Shown here: one piece after another, positions 17,320 to 27,949 of the stretch | How positions within the stretch are numbered: position 1 is the stretch's first letter | Layout of the letters: every line of letters starts with the position of its first letter | From: an uncultured Prevotellaceae bacterium | GTDB lineage: Bacteria > Bacteroidota > Bacteroidia > Bacteroidales > Muribaculaceae | Assembly: GCA_900319525.1 (NCBI GenBank) | Contig: ONOU01000022.1 | Coordinates: 1-64,000, forward strand | Length of the DNA: 64,000 bases | Reading direction: 5' to 3' | Translations under genes and position numbers: made by a program | Notes under the pieces: model-generated | The model's input: the letters and a program-made list of their open reading frames with translations, nothing else | Database searches by the model: none | Told to the model about the DNA's origin: nothing

Positions 17320-18029
17320 TGATTGCCGACAAAGACCCGATGGGACATGCCATCGCCGATTTCCACGCCACTGGCAAAGCGGCGCGGCTGCGTGTGTTCT
17401 CGCCCATGTTTGATGAGGACGAAATTCCCGTCACTACCCTATTCCGCTCGATAGACGACATGCCCGTCATTGAGCAGGAGGCCCTCAAGGCGGCACGCGG
17501 CAGCATCCTGGATGTGGGTGGCGGCGCCGGTTGTCACTCGCTGGCACTGCAGGCCATGGGCAAGGCCGTGACGGCCATCGACATCTCGCCACTGGCAGTG
17601 GCGACCATGCGCGAGCTCGGCGTGAGGGACGTGCGGGAGCAGGACTTCTTCACGTTCAATGGGCAGTATGACACCATCCTGATGCTGATGAACGGCATCG
17701 GCATCGTGGGCAGCATCTCGCGATTGCCGGCCTTCTTCATGCAGGCCGACGCGCTGTTGGCCCCTGGAGGGCAGCTGCTGTGCGACTCTAGCGACATCTG
17801 CTATATCTATGAGGATGAGGACGGTTTTATCGACCTCACCGGGGTTGAGGGCTACTATGGCGAGCTGACATACCAGATGCAGTACCGTGGTGTGAAGGGT
17901 GATCCGTTCCCCTGGCTCTTCATCGACCCCGAAACACTGCGTGAGCAGGCTGCACAGCATGGATTCAACTGCGAGATACTCGCCCGAGGCGAGCACTATG
18001 ACTACCTGGCGCGCCTCACCCGTCACTAA
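17319..18029 (+). CDS. Class I SAM-dependent methyltransferase
   Basis: 236 residues from ATG 17319, which overlaps the preceding stop as TGATG. The upstream open frame from 17061 lies inside the flavoprotein gene and is rejected. Motif I is ILDVGGGAGCHSLAL at about 69-83, with an acidic AIDISP (motif II) and a C-terminal beta strand as expected for a Rossmann methyltransferase. It acts on an unknown small molecule or protein. Coupling to the flavoprotein suggests a two-step modification or detoxification unit. It converges on recA across a large hairpin element. Confidence 0.85.
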   Translation: MIADKDPMGHAIADFHATGKAARLRVFSPMFDEDEIPVTTLFRSIDDMPVIEQEALKAARGSILDVGGGAGCHSLALQAMGKAVTAIDISPLAVATMRELGVRDVREQDFFTFNGQYDTILMLMNGIGIVGSISRLPAFFMQADALLAPGGQLLCDSSDICYIYEDEDGFIDLTGVEGYYGELTYQMQYRGVKGDPFPWLFIDPETLREQAAQHGFNCEILARGEHYDYLARLTRH

Positions 18030-18031
18030 TA

Positions 18032-18132
18032 AAAACAACTGAATAGTCTGATATTCCTGATTGGCCCCAGCCTGCTTTTTTGCAGCGTGGTGTTGAGGGC
18101 CATTTAAGATGTTTCAGACTATTCAGTTGTTT
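18032..18132. repeat. Nested 101-bp cruciform between converging genes
   Basis: Outer arms (AACAACTGAATAGTCTGA at 18034-18051 and its complement at 18114-18131) pair over at least 18 bases. Inside are TGGCCC/GGGCCA (18062-18067/18097-18102) and a CTGC-T6-GCAG hairpin (18072-18085). It may be a bidirectional terminator, but it is much longer than the others in the window and could be a small repeat element or a folded RNA. Confidence 0.65.
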
Positions 18133-18171
18133 CGATAAGAAAGGTGGTTTTCATGGTATTGGATTCAAGGA

Positions 18172-19278
18172 TCATGTGGTGGCCTGAAGCAAGGCGGCGA
18201 TGTCGTCGGCAGTGTCAGGGTTGTCGATGAGGTACTGCTTGGCGGCTTCACGACCCTGACCCAGACGCATGTCTTGCCAGCTGAACCATGAACCGCTCTT
18301 CTTGACAATACCCGCATCCACTCCCATGTCAATGAGTTCGCCGGCTCGGCTGATGCCCGAGCCATAGATGACGTCAAACTCCGCCTTGCGGAATGGGGGC
18401 GCCACCTTGTTTTTCACGACCTTGACACGCGTTTGGGCACCCAGAACGCGATCGCCTTCCTTGATGTGCGCCAAGCGACGGATGTCGAGTCGCACGCTGC
18501 TGTAGAACTTCAGGGCGTTGCCACCAGTGGTCGTCTCGGGATTACCGAACATCACCCCCAGCTTCTCGCGCAACTGATTGATGAAGATGCAGCAGGTGCG
18601 CGTCTTGGCAATGGTAGCAGTGAGTTTCCTCAGGGCCTGGCTCATCAGGCGTGCCTGCAGTCCCATCTTGCTCTCGCCCATCTCTCCCTCGATTTCGGCC
18701 TTGGGAGTGAGTGCCGCAACACTGTCGATGACAATGACGTCGATAGCGGCCGAACGGATGAGCTGATCAGCTATTTCCAGCGCCTGCTCACCGTTGTCGG
18801 GCTGACTGATCCACAGGTTGCGCGTGTTCACGCCAACGGCCTCGGCATAGTTGCGGTCAAAGGCGTGCTCGGCGTCGATATAGGCCGCAATGCCTCCCAT
18901 CTGCTGTGCCTGGGCAATGGCATGCAGGGCCAGCGTGGTCTTGCCCGATGCCTCGGGACCATAAATCTCGATGATGCGGCCGCGCGGATAACCGCCCACA
19001 CCGAGTGCCTTGTCCAGACCAATGGAGCCGGTGGGGATGACATCAACGTGCTCGATGCTCTCGTCATTCATGCGCATGATGGCACAGGAGCCGAAGGCCT
19101 TCTCTATCTTGGCAACAGCATTCTGCATCACTTGCAGCTTCATGGGATCGATCTCGACCGCACGGGGCGTGTGAGGCGCGGTCTCATTCACATGGTTTGT
19201 CACAATGTCGGGCGTTGCGATGCACAATACCTGCTGCCCGTCAATCATCACTTCTTGTTTCAAAATCTGCTCAGTCAT
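18172..19278 (-). CDS. recA: Recombinase RecA with N-terminal extension
   Basis: 368 residues. Walker [10 protein letters not shown] is at 107-115, about 41 residues later than in E. coli RecA. The rest of the core is typical: [19 protein letters not shown], the loop-2 region [16 protein letters not shown] and the C-terminal lysine/acidic region. The N-terminal 45 residues ([20 protein letters not shown]...) are not part of the usual fold. ATGs at codons 11 and 46 offer shorter starts; starting at codon 46 would give near-normal length. Upstream, a TTCCTTTG box at 19323-19330 and an ACTAACAACTAAAAACTAAC leader just before codon 1 support the long form. RecA drives strand exchange and SOS induction. 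Confidence 0.92.
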   Translation of the reverse strand: MTEQILKQEVMIDGQQVLCIATPDIVTNHVNETAPHTPRAVEIDPMKLQVMQNAVAKIEKAFGSCAIMRMNDESIEHVDVIPTGSIGLDKALGVGGYPRGRIIEIYGPEASGKTTLALHAIAQAQQMGGIAAYIDAEHAFDRNYAEAVGVNTRNLWISQPDNGEQALEIADQLIRSAAIDVIVIDSVAALTPKAEIEGEMGESKMGLQARLMSQALRKLTATIAKTRTCCIFINQLREKLGVMFGNPETTTGGNALKFYSSVRLDIRRLAHIKEGDRVLGAQTRVKVVKNKVAPPFRKAEFDVIYGSGISRAGELIDMGVDAGIVKKSGSWFSWQDMRLGQGREAAKQYLIDNPDTADDIAALLQATT

Positions 19279-19514
19279 AGTTATGTTAGTTTTTAGTTGT
19301 TAGTTGTTTTAGGTTGACGGTGCAAAGGAACTATGACAATGTGCAATTTTGTGGCACTAGCGAGAGAAAGAAGGTTAAATCAAGATAAAAAGCTGACTAT
19401 CCCTAAGAATACTTGACAGATTTGAGAGCGATTAACTAAGTTGGTTTACACTAATTTTATTGCTCGCCTAAACAGGGTTGACAGTATGGCGGTTTAATCT
19501 CTGGCTGATAGGTG

Positions 19515-19546
19515 AAAAGAGCCGCGGCAGGGTTGCTGTCGCGGCT
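19515..19546 (-). terminator. Terminator of asnS
   Basis: AGCCGCGGCAG (19520-19530) pairs with CTGTCGCGGCT (19536-19546), one G-U pair, and the leftward strand continues CTTTTC. It is 30 bases past the asnS stop. Confidence 0.7.
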
Positions 19547-19575
19547 GGTGATAATGTGTCGTCGATGTAAAAAAA

Positions 19576-20967
<1,392 letters not shown>

Positions 20968-21121
20968 TGTCTTTAATTAGAATTCTATTATTGTTTTTTA
21001 TCCGTCAATAAAACCACCTCCCGCTAGGCCGCAAAGTCTCATAGTAAGTAATACCATGTGTGTTAAAACCTTAGCGCCCTAGCGTGAGTCAGTTCCATAT
21101 CAGGAATATTGTTTGTGTTGT

Positions 21122-22627
21122 TTATTCAAACGAGTTCTGCTTCAAGAAGTTGACCTCTTCCTGAGTGAGGTAGCGCCAGCGGCCGCGGGGCAGGTTCTTC
21201 TTGGTGAGGCCTGCAAAGTAAACGCGGTCGAGCTTCACCACATGGTAACCCAGCGATTCAAAAATGCGGCGCACGACGCGGTTGCGTCCCGAGTGGATCT
21301 CGATACCGGCCTGCTTGCGGTCGGTGGGCGAGACGTAGCTCACTGCATCGGCGTGGATGGGGCCATCATCGAGCTCAACGCCGTCGGCAATGTGCTGCAT
21401 GTCCTCCTCGCTGATGGGCTTGTCGGTCCACACTTGGTAGATTTTCTTCTTGACATACTGCGGGTGGGCGAGCTTAGCGGCCAGGTCACCATCGTTAGTG
21501 AGCAAGAGCACACCAGTGGTGTTGCGGTCGAGTCGTCCCACGGGATAGATGCGCTCCTCACAGGCACCCTTGACCAGATCCATAACGGTCTTGCGGCCAT
21601 TGGGGTCATCGCTGGTAGTGACGCAATCTTTGGGTTTATTGAGCAGGATGTAGCACTTCTTCTCGGTGGTGACAACCTGATCGTTATACTCTACAATATC
21701 CTTAGGGGTAATCTTCATGCCCAGCTCGGTCACGACATTGCCGTTAACCTTTACCAAGCCCTTCTGGATATATTCATCGGCCACACGACGCGAGCAGATG
21801 CCGGCGTTGGCCATGAACTTGTTGAGGCGAACCTCCATGTTGGGATCGATAGCGGGCTCTTCATAGATAATGCGCTGGGGCTTGGGCGTGAAACGCATCT
21901 GGGGCTTGGGGCCTTGACGCTTGGGGCGCTGCTGATAGCCACCCTGACGCTGCTGGTAACCGCCGCCCTGGCGCTGCTGATAGCCACCCTGGCGCTGCTG
22001 GTAACCGCCGCCCTGGCGCTGCTGATAGCCACCCTGGCGCTGCTGGTAACCGCCTTGACGCTGCTGGTAACCACCCTGGCGCTGCTGGTAGCCGCCCTGG
22101 CGCTGCTGGTAACCGCCCTGGCGCTGCTGATAGCCGCCCTGGCGCTGCTGGTAACCGCCCTGACGGGGCTGATAACCGCCCTGGCGCTGCTGGTAATTGC
22201 CCTGCTGCTGTTCGGGAGTGATCTGTGTTCCTTCAGCATTAGTGTCTTGTTCGCCTACGGCCTGAGGCTGCTGGTAGCGCTGTTGATAACGAGGCTGATA
22301 GCCACCCTGGCGCTGCTGGTAACCGCCCTGACGAGGCTGGTAACCACCTTGACGCTGGTAGCCACCTTGACGCTGCTGGTATCCACCCTGATGACGGGGC
22401 TGATAACCACCTTGACGGGGCTGATAACCTTGATTGTAATACCCTTGCTGACGCTGCTGGTAGCCTTCCTGCTGCTGGAATCCCTCGGATGCTGACGGGT
22501 TCTCATCGCCTTGATTAGGTTCGTGAGCTTTGTACTCCACTTTCTCGTAGCGGACATTCTCCATGTTCTCATCAAGATTGGCCTCACCGATTCTGGGCCT
22601 CTTGGGTTTCTTCAAATTCTCGTCCAT
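21122..22627 (-). CDS. RsuA/RluB-type pseudouridine synthase with RQGGYQ-repeat N terminus
   Basis: 501 residues. Residues 1 to about 235 are disordered: a charged start (MDENLKKPKRPRIGEANLDE) and then about twenty repeats of the type QQRQGGY or QPRQGGY, rich in Gln, Arg, Gly and Tyr. The S4 RNA-binding domain follows (MEVRLNKFMANAGICSRRVA), then the synthase domain with catalytic Asp367 in VGRLDRNTTGVLLLTNDGD. The enzyme should isomerise a uridine in rRNA (RluB/RsuA/RluE/F class). The tail resembles RGG/YQ low-complexity RNA-binding tails and could aid RNA binding or condensate formation. A 460-codon open frame on the opposite strand is a shadow of the repeat. Confidence 0.9.
   Translation of the reverse strand: MDENLKKPKRPRIGEANLDENMENVRYEKVEYKAHEPNQGDENPSASEGFQQQEGYQQRQQGYYNQGYQPRQGGYQPRHQGGYQQRQGGYQRQGGYQPRQGGYQQRQGGYQPRYQQRYQQPQAVGEQDTNAEGTQITPEQQQGNYQQRQGGYQPRQGGYQQRQGGYQQRQGGYQQRQGGYQQRQGGYQQRQGGYQQRQGGYQQRQGGGYQQRQGGYQQRQGGGYQQRQGGYQQRPKRQGPKPQMRFTPKPQRIIYEEPAIDPNMEVRLNKFMANAGICSRRVADEYIQKGLVKVNGNVVTELGMKITPKDIVEYNDQVVTTEKKCYILLNKPKDCVTTSDDPNGRKTVMDLVKGACEERIYPVGRLDRNTTGVLLLTNDGDLAAKLAHPQYVKKKIYQVWTDKPISEEDMQHIADGVELDDGPIHADAVSYVSPTDRKQAGIEIHSGRNRVVRRIFESLGYHVVKLDRVYFAGLTKKNLPRGRWRYLTQEEVNFLKQNSFE
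21925..22480 (-). repeat. Tandem about 21-bp coding repeat (RQGGYQQ)
   Basis: Inside the pseudouridine synthase gene, units of about 21 bp encoding QQRQGGY are repeated head to tail, some with an extra Gly codon (RQGGGYQQ) and some degenerate. Near-identical neighbours suggest recent expansion by slippage or unequal crossing-over, so length may vary between strains. Confidence 0.85.
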
Positions 22628-22754
22628 CGTAACAAAATTGGTTAGAGTTTGATAATGAAAAAAAAGTAAACAATAAAATATGATATATAGTGGCCTCGCG
22701 GCCGTTCACACTAGTAAAAAACGTTTTCTTACACTTTATTTCTATAAAATATGG

Positions 22755-22829
22755 TGGGCAGTGAGGGATTCGAACCCCCGACCCTCTGCTTGTAAGGCAG
22801 ATGCTCTGAACCAACTGCGCTAACTGCCC
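22755..22829 (-). tRNA. tRNA-Val (anticodon TAC), second copy
   Basis: The reverse complement of 22755-22829 is identical over 75 bases to the tRNA at 4230-4304 (acceptor GGGCAGT, anticodon UAC, T loop GGTTCGAATCC). It lies between mdh and the pseudouridine synthase gene. Confidence 0.95.
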
Positions 22830-22853
22830 ATTTCATCATCGTGAAATGCTCTG

Positions 22854-22861
22854 CAAAATTA
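22854..22861 (-). promoter_or_regulatory. TAATTTTG promoter of tRNA-Val copy 2
   Basis: The leftward strand reads TAATTTTGCAG, 24 bases before the tRNA start at 22829, the same spacing as for the first copy. Confidence 0.6.
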
Positions 22862-23010
22862 AGCTAAACTTTCGACATACCCAAATATTTAATGAAATTT
22901 ATCAATTTCGCTCGCGTTGCGTTAACTTCTCGGCCAAAACGCCCATCGAATAATCACGCGAAGTCGCAAAGCCGCTATGTGAGGTTCGAGTCGCGGGCGG
23001 TTTAGGGTTT

Positions 23011-23048
23011 AAAATAGCCATCCGCGCTCAATTAAGAGTGCGGATGGC
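23011..23048 (-). terminator. Terminator of mdh
   Basis: GCCATCCGCGCT (23017-23028) pairs with AGTGCGGATGGC (23037-23048), one G-U pair, and the leftward strand continues TATTTTAA. It is about 55 bases past the mdh stop. Confidence 0.7.
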
Positions 23049-23103
23049 CATTCGTTATATCCGATAAATTCGTCGAAGAGATGAATTTGTCGATTGTGCG
23101 GGA

Positions 23104-24093
23104 TTACAGGTTGGGGTTGATCTTGTTCCACTCGCTGATGGGAGGAACGATGTTCAGCTCAACGAGCTCGTCACGCATCTTGCACAGGTGCTCATAGCTG
23201 GCATCGAGCTTGGCGTTCTCCTCGGGGGTACCCTGGGGCACCTTGTAGGATGCGCCGTTCTCGTCCAGAACGGTGTCCATGGCCATCATGATGTGGTTGT
23301 ACTTGTCGTTGCTCACGTAGGTACCAACGGGGAAACGGAACTTCTCGCCACCCATGACCGAACGGATCATCTCGACAGACATCTGAGCGGGGCTCTGGAA
23401 CGAGCTGCGGCCGCGCAGTTCGATGATCTTGGCGCCACCCTTGGTAACGTCGGTCTTCATCTGCTCCCACTCCTCGGCGGGGAACTCGTCGGTGCCGATG
23501 ATGTCGGTCAGCTTGCGGCCGGCGATCTCAACGTGGCTGCCAAACACTGCCATCTGCTCACCGTGGCCACCATAGGTAGCGCAGCCCGTGATCTCGTTAC
23601 GCATCACGTTGAACTTCTTGGCCAGGGCGCTCTGCAGGCGGGTTGTGTCGAGAGCGGCCAGGGTGGTTACCTGGTTGGGCTTCAAGCCACTGTACAGCAG
23701 GGTTACCAGACCAGTCAGGTCAGCGGGGTTGAAGATGATGATGACGTGCTTCACGTCGGGGCAGTAGTTCTTGATGTCCTTACCCAGGCCCTCAGCGATC
23801 TCGCAGTTGCCCTTGAGCAGGTCCTCGCGGGTCATACCGGCCTTGCGGGGAGCGCCACCGCTCGAGATGACATATTTAGCACCGGTAAATGCTTCCTTTA
23901 CATCGGTGGTAGCGGTGATGTTCACGTCATTGAAACCGCTCTGGCGCATCTCCTCGGCCACACCCTCGGGCGAGAATACGTCATACAGGCAGATGTTGGT
24001 GGTCAAGCCCATAGTGAGGGCGGTCTGAACCATGTTTGAGCCGATCATGCCGGCAGCGCCGACGATGACCAATTTGTCATTAGTTAAAGCCAT
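23104..24093 (-). CDS. mdh: Malate dehydrogenase (Bacteroidales long type)
   Basis: A 329-residue NAD-dependent dehydrogenase of the LDH/MDH superfamily. It has the Rossmann start LVIVGAAGMIGSNMVQTA at about 8-25, the YVISSGGAPRKAGMTREDLLKGN loop, FNPADLTG in place of the more common NPVD, and the catalytic-His segment TYGGHGEQMAVFGS. It interconverts malate and oxaloacetate in the cytosol. The same overall sequence pattern is known from Bacteroides MDH. It has its own promoter and terminator, so it is monocistronic. Confidence 0.92.
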   Translation of the reverse strand: MALTNDKLVIVGAAGMIGSNMVQTALTMGLTTNICLYDVFSPEGVAEEMRQSGFNDVNITATTDVKEAFTGAKYVISSGGAPRKAGMTREDLLKGNCEIAEGLGKDIKNYCPDVKHVIIIFNPADLTGLVTLLYSGLKPNQVTTLAALDTTRLQSALAKKFNVMRNEITGCATYGGHGEQMAVFGSHVEIAGRKLTDIIGTDEFPAEEWEQMKTDVTKGGAKIIELRGRSSFQSPAQMSVEMIRSVMGGEKFRFPVGTYVSNDKYNHIMMAMDTVLDENGASYKVPQGTPEENAKLDASYEHLCKMRDELVELNIVPPISEWNKINPNL

Positions 24094-24146
24094 AATGTTA
24101 TGTTTTTAAAATCTTTTTTTGTAGTTACATTGAAATTTTACCACTG

Positions 24147-24154
24147 CAAAGGTA
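24147..24154 (-). promoter_or_regulatory. TACCTTTG promoter of mdh
   Basis: The leftward strand reads TACCTTTGCAGTGG, 54 bases before the mdh start codon at 24093. Confidence 0.65.
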
Positions 24155-24239
24155 GTGCTTTTGGGGGAGAGTCACAAGCAAAATGCAAGTTATTAAGATT
24201 AAATATTGTGAAATCAGCCCCCATCCGTGGCAAAATGAC

Positions 24240-24247
24240 TAACTTTG
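24240..24247 (+). promoter_or_regulatory. TAACTTTG promoter of recR
   Basis: TAACTTTGTCCC lies 26 bases before ATG 24273 and is divergent from the mdh promoter about 90 bases away. Confidence 0.6.
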
Positions 24248-24272
24248 TCCCGGTTAATCAGAATCTAAAGAG

Positions 24273-24902
24273 ATGGAACAGGAATTTGCATCAAGGCTGT
24301 TGGAGGCTGCGGTCAGTGAGTTTGCCAAGTTGCCGGGCATCGGGCGCAAGACGGCGCTCCGCCTCGTGTTGCACTTGTTGAAGCAGGACGAGCAGGAGGC
24401 TGTCAACTTTGGCGAGGCGATCATCAAGATGCGCCGCGAGATACGCTATTGCAAGGTGTGCCACAACATCAGCGAGACCGAGGTGTGCCCCATCTGCAGC
24501 AATCCATCGCGCGACGCGGGCACCATCTGCGTGGTCGAGAACGTCAAGGACGTGATGAGCATCGAGAACACCCACCAGCACCATGGGCTGTACCATGTGC
24601 TGGGTGGCCTCATCTCGCCTATGGACGGCATCGGGCCTGCCGACATCGAGGTCGACAGCCTGGAGGAGCGCGTCAAGGCCGGCGGCATCAAGGAGGTCAT
24701 CCTGGCGCTGAGCGCGACGATGGAGGGCGACACGACCAACTTCTACATCTTCCGCCGCCTGGCCCCCTACCCCGACGTCAAAATCACCATTCTGGCCCGC
24801 GGCGTGAGCGTGGGTAATGAGATCGAATATACCGACGAACTGACCCTGGGGCGGTCGATCATGAACCGCACCCTCTTCAGCGACACCTTCCACAAGGAGT
24901 GA
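24273..24902 (+). CDS. recR: Recombination protein RecR
   Basis: 209 residues. A helix-hairpin-helix ([20 protein letters not shown], about 17-36) is followed by a four-Cys zinc finger ([16 protein letters not shown], about 59-74) and a TOPRIM domain ([14 protein letters not shown], then [19 protein letters not shown]). RecR loads RecA onto gapped DNA with RecF and RecO. It is transcribed divergently from mdh and ends 59 bases before the convergent FGE-fold gene. No recO or recF is visible in the window. Confidence 0.95.
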   Translation: MEQEFASRLLEAAVSEFAKLPGIGRKTALRLVLHLLKQDEQEAVNFGEAIIKMRREIRYCKVCHNISETEVCPICSNPSRDAGTICVVENVKDVMSIENTHQHHGLYHVLGGLISPMDGIGPADIEVDSLEERVKAGGIKEVILALSATMEGDTTNFYIFRRLAPYPDVKITILARGVSVGNEIEYTDELTLGRSIMNRTLFSDTFHKE

Positions 24903-24960
24903 ACCCTACAATTCAAAAAAAGAACTGCAGATATCAATATGCGGGAGAAGTGGACATTTC

Positions 24961-27900
24961 TTAATCAAGTCTAATGGCAAGGCGCAAACCGGTCACATGA
25001 TTCCGGCCTGAAGGATTGCCTGATTCACGCCACACCACCTGGCAATATTGGGCATCGGCGAACCAGCAACCGCCACGGGCCACACGTTCAGTGCCATCGT
25101 AGGAGCCTACCGGATCGTATATATCTCCCCAGCTATAGTCGCCATACCAGTCATTGACCCACTCCATCACGTTGCCGCTCATGTCAAACAGGCCTAATTC
25201 ATTGGGAGCCTTGCTCGCTACTGTCTGAGTACCATAACGATCGGTCTGCGACAGGGTGTTATTCTTATACCACGCGACATCGTTGATGTTGTTGCTTCCC
25301 GCATAAGTAAATCCGTGGCTCATCATTGCGCCGTGAGCGGCATATTCCCACTGGGCCTCGGAGGGAAGACAGAACTGACGGCCTGTCAATTCATTCAATT
25401 TGGCAATGAATTCCTGACAGTCTTCCCAAGACACCGTCTCCACTGGGCGTAGCAGGTTTTCGGTATATCCGTTAGCGGGTGTAAAATAACTGGGATTGTC
25501 ACCCATCACGGCTTTCCACAACTCCTGAGTTACCTCGGTCACACCGATATAGTAAGGCGAGAGTGTGACCTCATGTGGGTCCCCGCTGTTATCGGGATAC
25601 AAGACTTCACCATTTATAGTGCCCATTGAGAACTTGCCGCCCGAAACGTAGGCCATATTAAAGGACACGCCGTTGACCGTAAAACCTTCTTGACCGAGTA
25701 CCGTAACTTCGAGTTGTGCTTTCTCACCGGTGTATTCATTAACAACCACAACAGTGCCCGATGCAGGACTGGTGGCAGTAACGATAAGTTTCTCGCCATT
25801 GACCGTACAGTTGACGCCTTCAGGCTTCTGGATTGAATACTTGCCCCATCCATAATTGATGTCAACCGATCTGCTCTCACCAACAGATAGGGTCATCTCC
25901 CTCTCAGAAAGATAGATTTGGGGATAATTGTCTTCACCTCCGATGACGAGGCGCAGTCCCATGCGATTATTTTTCTCCGACGGCCAACTGCTGCCATAGA
26001 CAAGCACACCGCAGTTCTCCTGGGTGCTGGACCAGCAACCGCCACGGCGCATCCGGTGAGTGCCTGTGGGCATGCCTGCATTGGAGAATGGCTCGTAATG
26101 ATTGAAACCGTCGCTCCAATCCTGACACCATTCCCACACATTACCATTCATGTCATGGATTCCCAATTCGTTGGGCGACTTAGTGCCAACCGGTTGAGTG
26201 CTCTGTGACGGGATGTTGCCCTTATACCAAGCCACGTCGTTGATGTCATTGCCGCCACTATATTCGGTAGCCTGCCTCAGATGCCCACCACATGCGGCAT
26301 ACTCCCACTCGGCCTCGGTGGGCAAGCGGAAGCGCAAACCCGTCATCTCATTTAGCTTGATAATAAACTCTTGGCAATCGTCCCACGAAACCTGTTCCAC
26401 GGGGCGTTTCGGGTCTCCTTTGAAGTAACTCGGGTTAGTGCCCATTACCGCTTGCCACAACTCCTGAGTCACCTCAGTCTTGCCGATGCAGTAATCCGAT
26501 AGCTCGATCCTGTAAGAATCGGCAGCTTCCCAGTCAAAGGATTGGACACCAGCTTCCCAATTACGACCCAACGAGAACGAGCCTCCTTCGACAGCCACCA
26601 TCGAGAACGTCACGCCATTGACCGTGTAGTTCTCTACGGGTTTAACGATGACTGCGAGCACTGCAGTCACACCAGTGGCAGCGTCGATAACATGAACGGT
26701 GGTCGTGCCTGCGGCGGCACCCTTCATGACAAGTTTGCCGCCAACGACCTCGCAATCAAGCATCTCGCTGCCGCTCACGATCCTATAGTCACCGCAACCA
26801 TTGATGAAATCGACCGACCGGCTATCGCCAACCGCGACAGTCACCACGCTCTCGGCAAAACGGAATTTGGCACTATTATCATCATCGAGGACAAGGCGCA
26901 AGCCATGATGTTCATTGCCATTCAGCCCGCCGAAGGGAATTGAGACACGGCATTCGGGAGCCGAGCTGGCCCAGCTACCGCCACGGCAAACGCGCAGTTG
27001 GCCATAATTTGGTCCGATTGGATCGGTATCAGGATTGGAGCTATATTGTCCCTCATAATCCTGGCACCATTCCAACACATTGCCGCTCATGTCATACAGG
27101 CCCAGTTCATTGGGTGCCTTGGTAGCGATGGGCTGAGTGCCATAAAGAGAAATCATTGCACTTTCGTGAGTCGGGGCATTACCATAATACCAGCCACACT
27201 CGTCAATGTCATTGCTGCCACTGTATTTGTAGCCCTGGCTCCGGTTGCCGCCACGGGCTGCAAACTCCCATTCGGCTTCGGTAGGCAAGCGAAACTGCTT
27301 TCCTGTCAAGGCGTTCAACTTGAGGATAAACTCATAACAAGAGTGCCACGACACATTCTCGACAGGCAGGTTATCTTGAAACCTGAAGTAACTCGGATGG
27401 ACACCCATCACCGCCTTCCATAAGCTCTGGCTCACCTCGGTCTGGCCAATGCTGTAACCAGACAGTTTGACCTCGTGAGCGACGGGATAGCACTCCGGCG
27501 AGTTATTGTAAGGCTCATCGCCTTGATCAGGAGTAGCGCCCATCATGAATGAGCCGCCCTCGACGGTTACCATCGTGAACGTCACACCGTTCACGGTGAA
27601 AGTTTCAGTCACAGGCTGATACCCGTCACCTGGCCACGTGCCACCCAACAGGTAATCAATTAGATCGGTCACATCGCTAATGTTGACCACACCATCACGG
27701 TTCACGTCGGCATTGTCGGCACTAAAGTCGCCTGAATCACCTCCCATCAAATGGTCAATCAGATCGGTCACATCACCGATGTTGACATCAGCGTCGCAGT
27801 TCACGTCACCCAAAGTGGCCACACCGTCAGATGCTTGAGCTCCCAGGGGTAATGCCAAAACCGCTACTAACATGATAATAGATTGTACAATTCTTTTCAT
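24961..27900 (-). CDS. Secreted dockerin protein with three FGE-fold domains
   Basis: 979 residues. A signal peptide (1-23) is followed by two dockerin loops (GDVNCDADVNIGDVTDLID, ADVNRDGVVNISDVTDLID; about 31-90). Then come three SUMF1/FGE-sulfatase domains (about 98-340, 427-655, 745-979), separated by two Ig/BIG2-like linkers (TVAVGDSRSVDF..., TLSVGESRSVDI...). Each FGE domain repeats TVNGVxFxM, a TEVTQELWKAVMG motif, LPTEAEWEYAA, YDMSGNVLEWC and RGGCW/RGGSW. All three lack the first copper cysteine of catalytic FGE, keeping only the downstream one. It probably binds ligands on the outside of the cell or in an exported complex. It is one gene, leftward, with its own promoter at 27942. Confidence 0.85.
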   Translation of the reverse strand: MKRIVQSIIMLVAVLALPLGAQASDGVATLGDVNCDADVNIGDVTDLIDHLMGGDSGDFSADNADVNRDGVVNISDVTDLIDYLLGGTWPGDGYQPVTETFTVNGVTFTMVTVEGGSFMMGATPDQGDEPYNNSPECYPVAHEVKLSGYSIGQTEVSQSLWKAVMGVHPSYFRFQDNLPVENVSWHSCYEFILKLNALTGKQFRLPTEAEWEFAARGGNRSQGYKYSGSNDIDECGWYYGNAPTHESAMISLYGTQPIATKAPNELGLYDMSGNVLEWCQDYEGQYSSNPDTDPIGPNYGQLRVCRGGSWASSAPECRVSIPFGGLNGNEHHGLRLVLDDDNSAKFRFAESVVTVAVGDSRSVDFINGCGDYRIVSGSEMLDCEVVGGKLVMKGAAAGTTTVHVIDAATGVTAVLAVIVKPVENYTVNGVTFSMVAVEGGSFSLGRNWEAGVQSFDWEAADSYRIELSDYCIGKTEVTQELWQAVMGTNPSYFKGDPKRPVEQVSWDDCQEFIIKLNEMTGLRFRLPTEAEWEYAACGGHLRQATEYSGGNDINDVAWYKGNIPSQSTQPVGTKSPNELGIHDMNGNVWEWCQDWSDGFNHYEPFSNAGMPTGTHRMRRGGCWSSTQENCGVLVYGSSWPSEKNNRMGLRLVIGGEDNYPQIYLSEREMTLSVGESRSVDINYGWGKYSIQKPEGVNCTVNGEKLIVTATSPASGTVVVVNEYTGEKAQLEVTVLGQEGFTVNGVSFNMAYVSGGKFSMGTINGEVLYPDNSGDPHEVTLSPYYIGVTEVTQELWKAVMGDNPSYFTPANGYTENLLRPVETVSWEDCQEFIAKLNELTGRQFCLPSEAQWEYAAHGAMMSHGFTYAGSNNINDVAWYKNNTLSQTDRYGTQTVASKAPNELGLFDMSGNVMEWVNDWYGDYSWGDIYDPVGSYDGTERVARGGCWFADAQYCQVVWRESGNPSGRNHVTGLRLAIRLD

Positions 27901-27941
27901 GTTGATTTTTAATACATTAGGTTTAGTTAGGTTTCAAGGCG

Positions 27942-27949
27942 CAAAGATA
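27942..27949 (-). promoter_or_regulatory. TATCTTTG promoter of the triple-FGE gene
   Basis: The leftward strand reads TATCTTTGCGCC, 42 bases before ATG 27900. Confidence 0.6.

Noticed and set aside
21925..22480. CRISPR array
   Set aside because: The 21-bp units are contiguous, code for protein and have no spacers. No other array-like pattern was found.
21113..22495. 460-codon open frame on the plus strand opposite the pseudouridine synthase
   Set aside because: It is a leucine/alanine/threonine-rich reflection of the repeated antisense codons; the other strand has the S4 and synthase motifs.
22584..22814. Leftward frame overlapping tRNA-Val (GSGVRIPHCPP-type peptide)
   Set aside because: It reads through the tRNA, a classic spurious call; the tRNA fold is certain.
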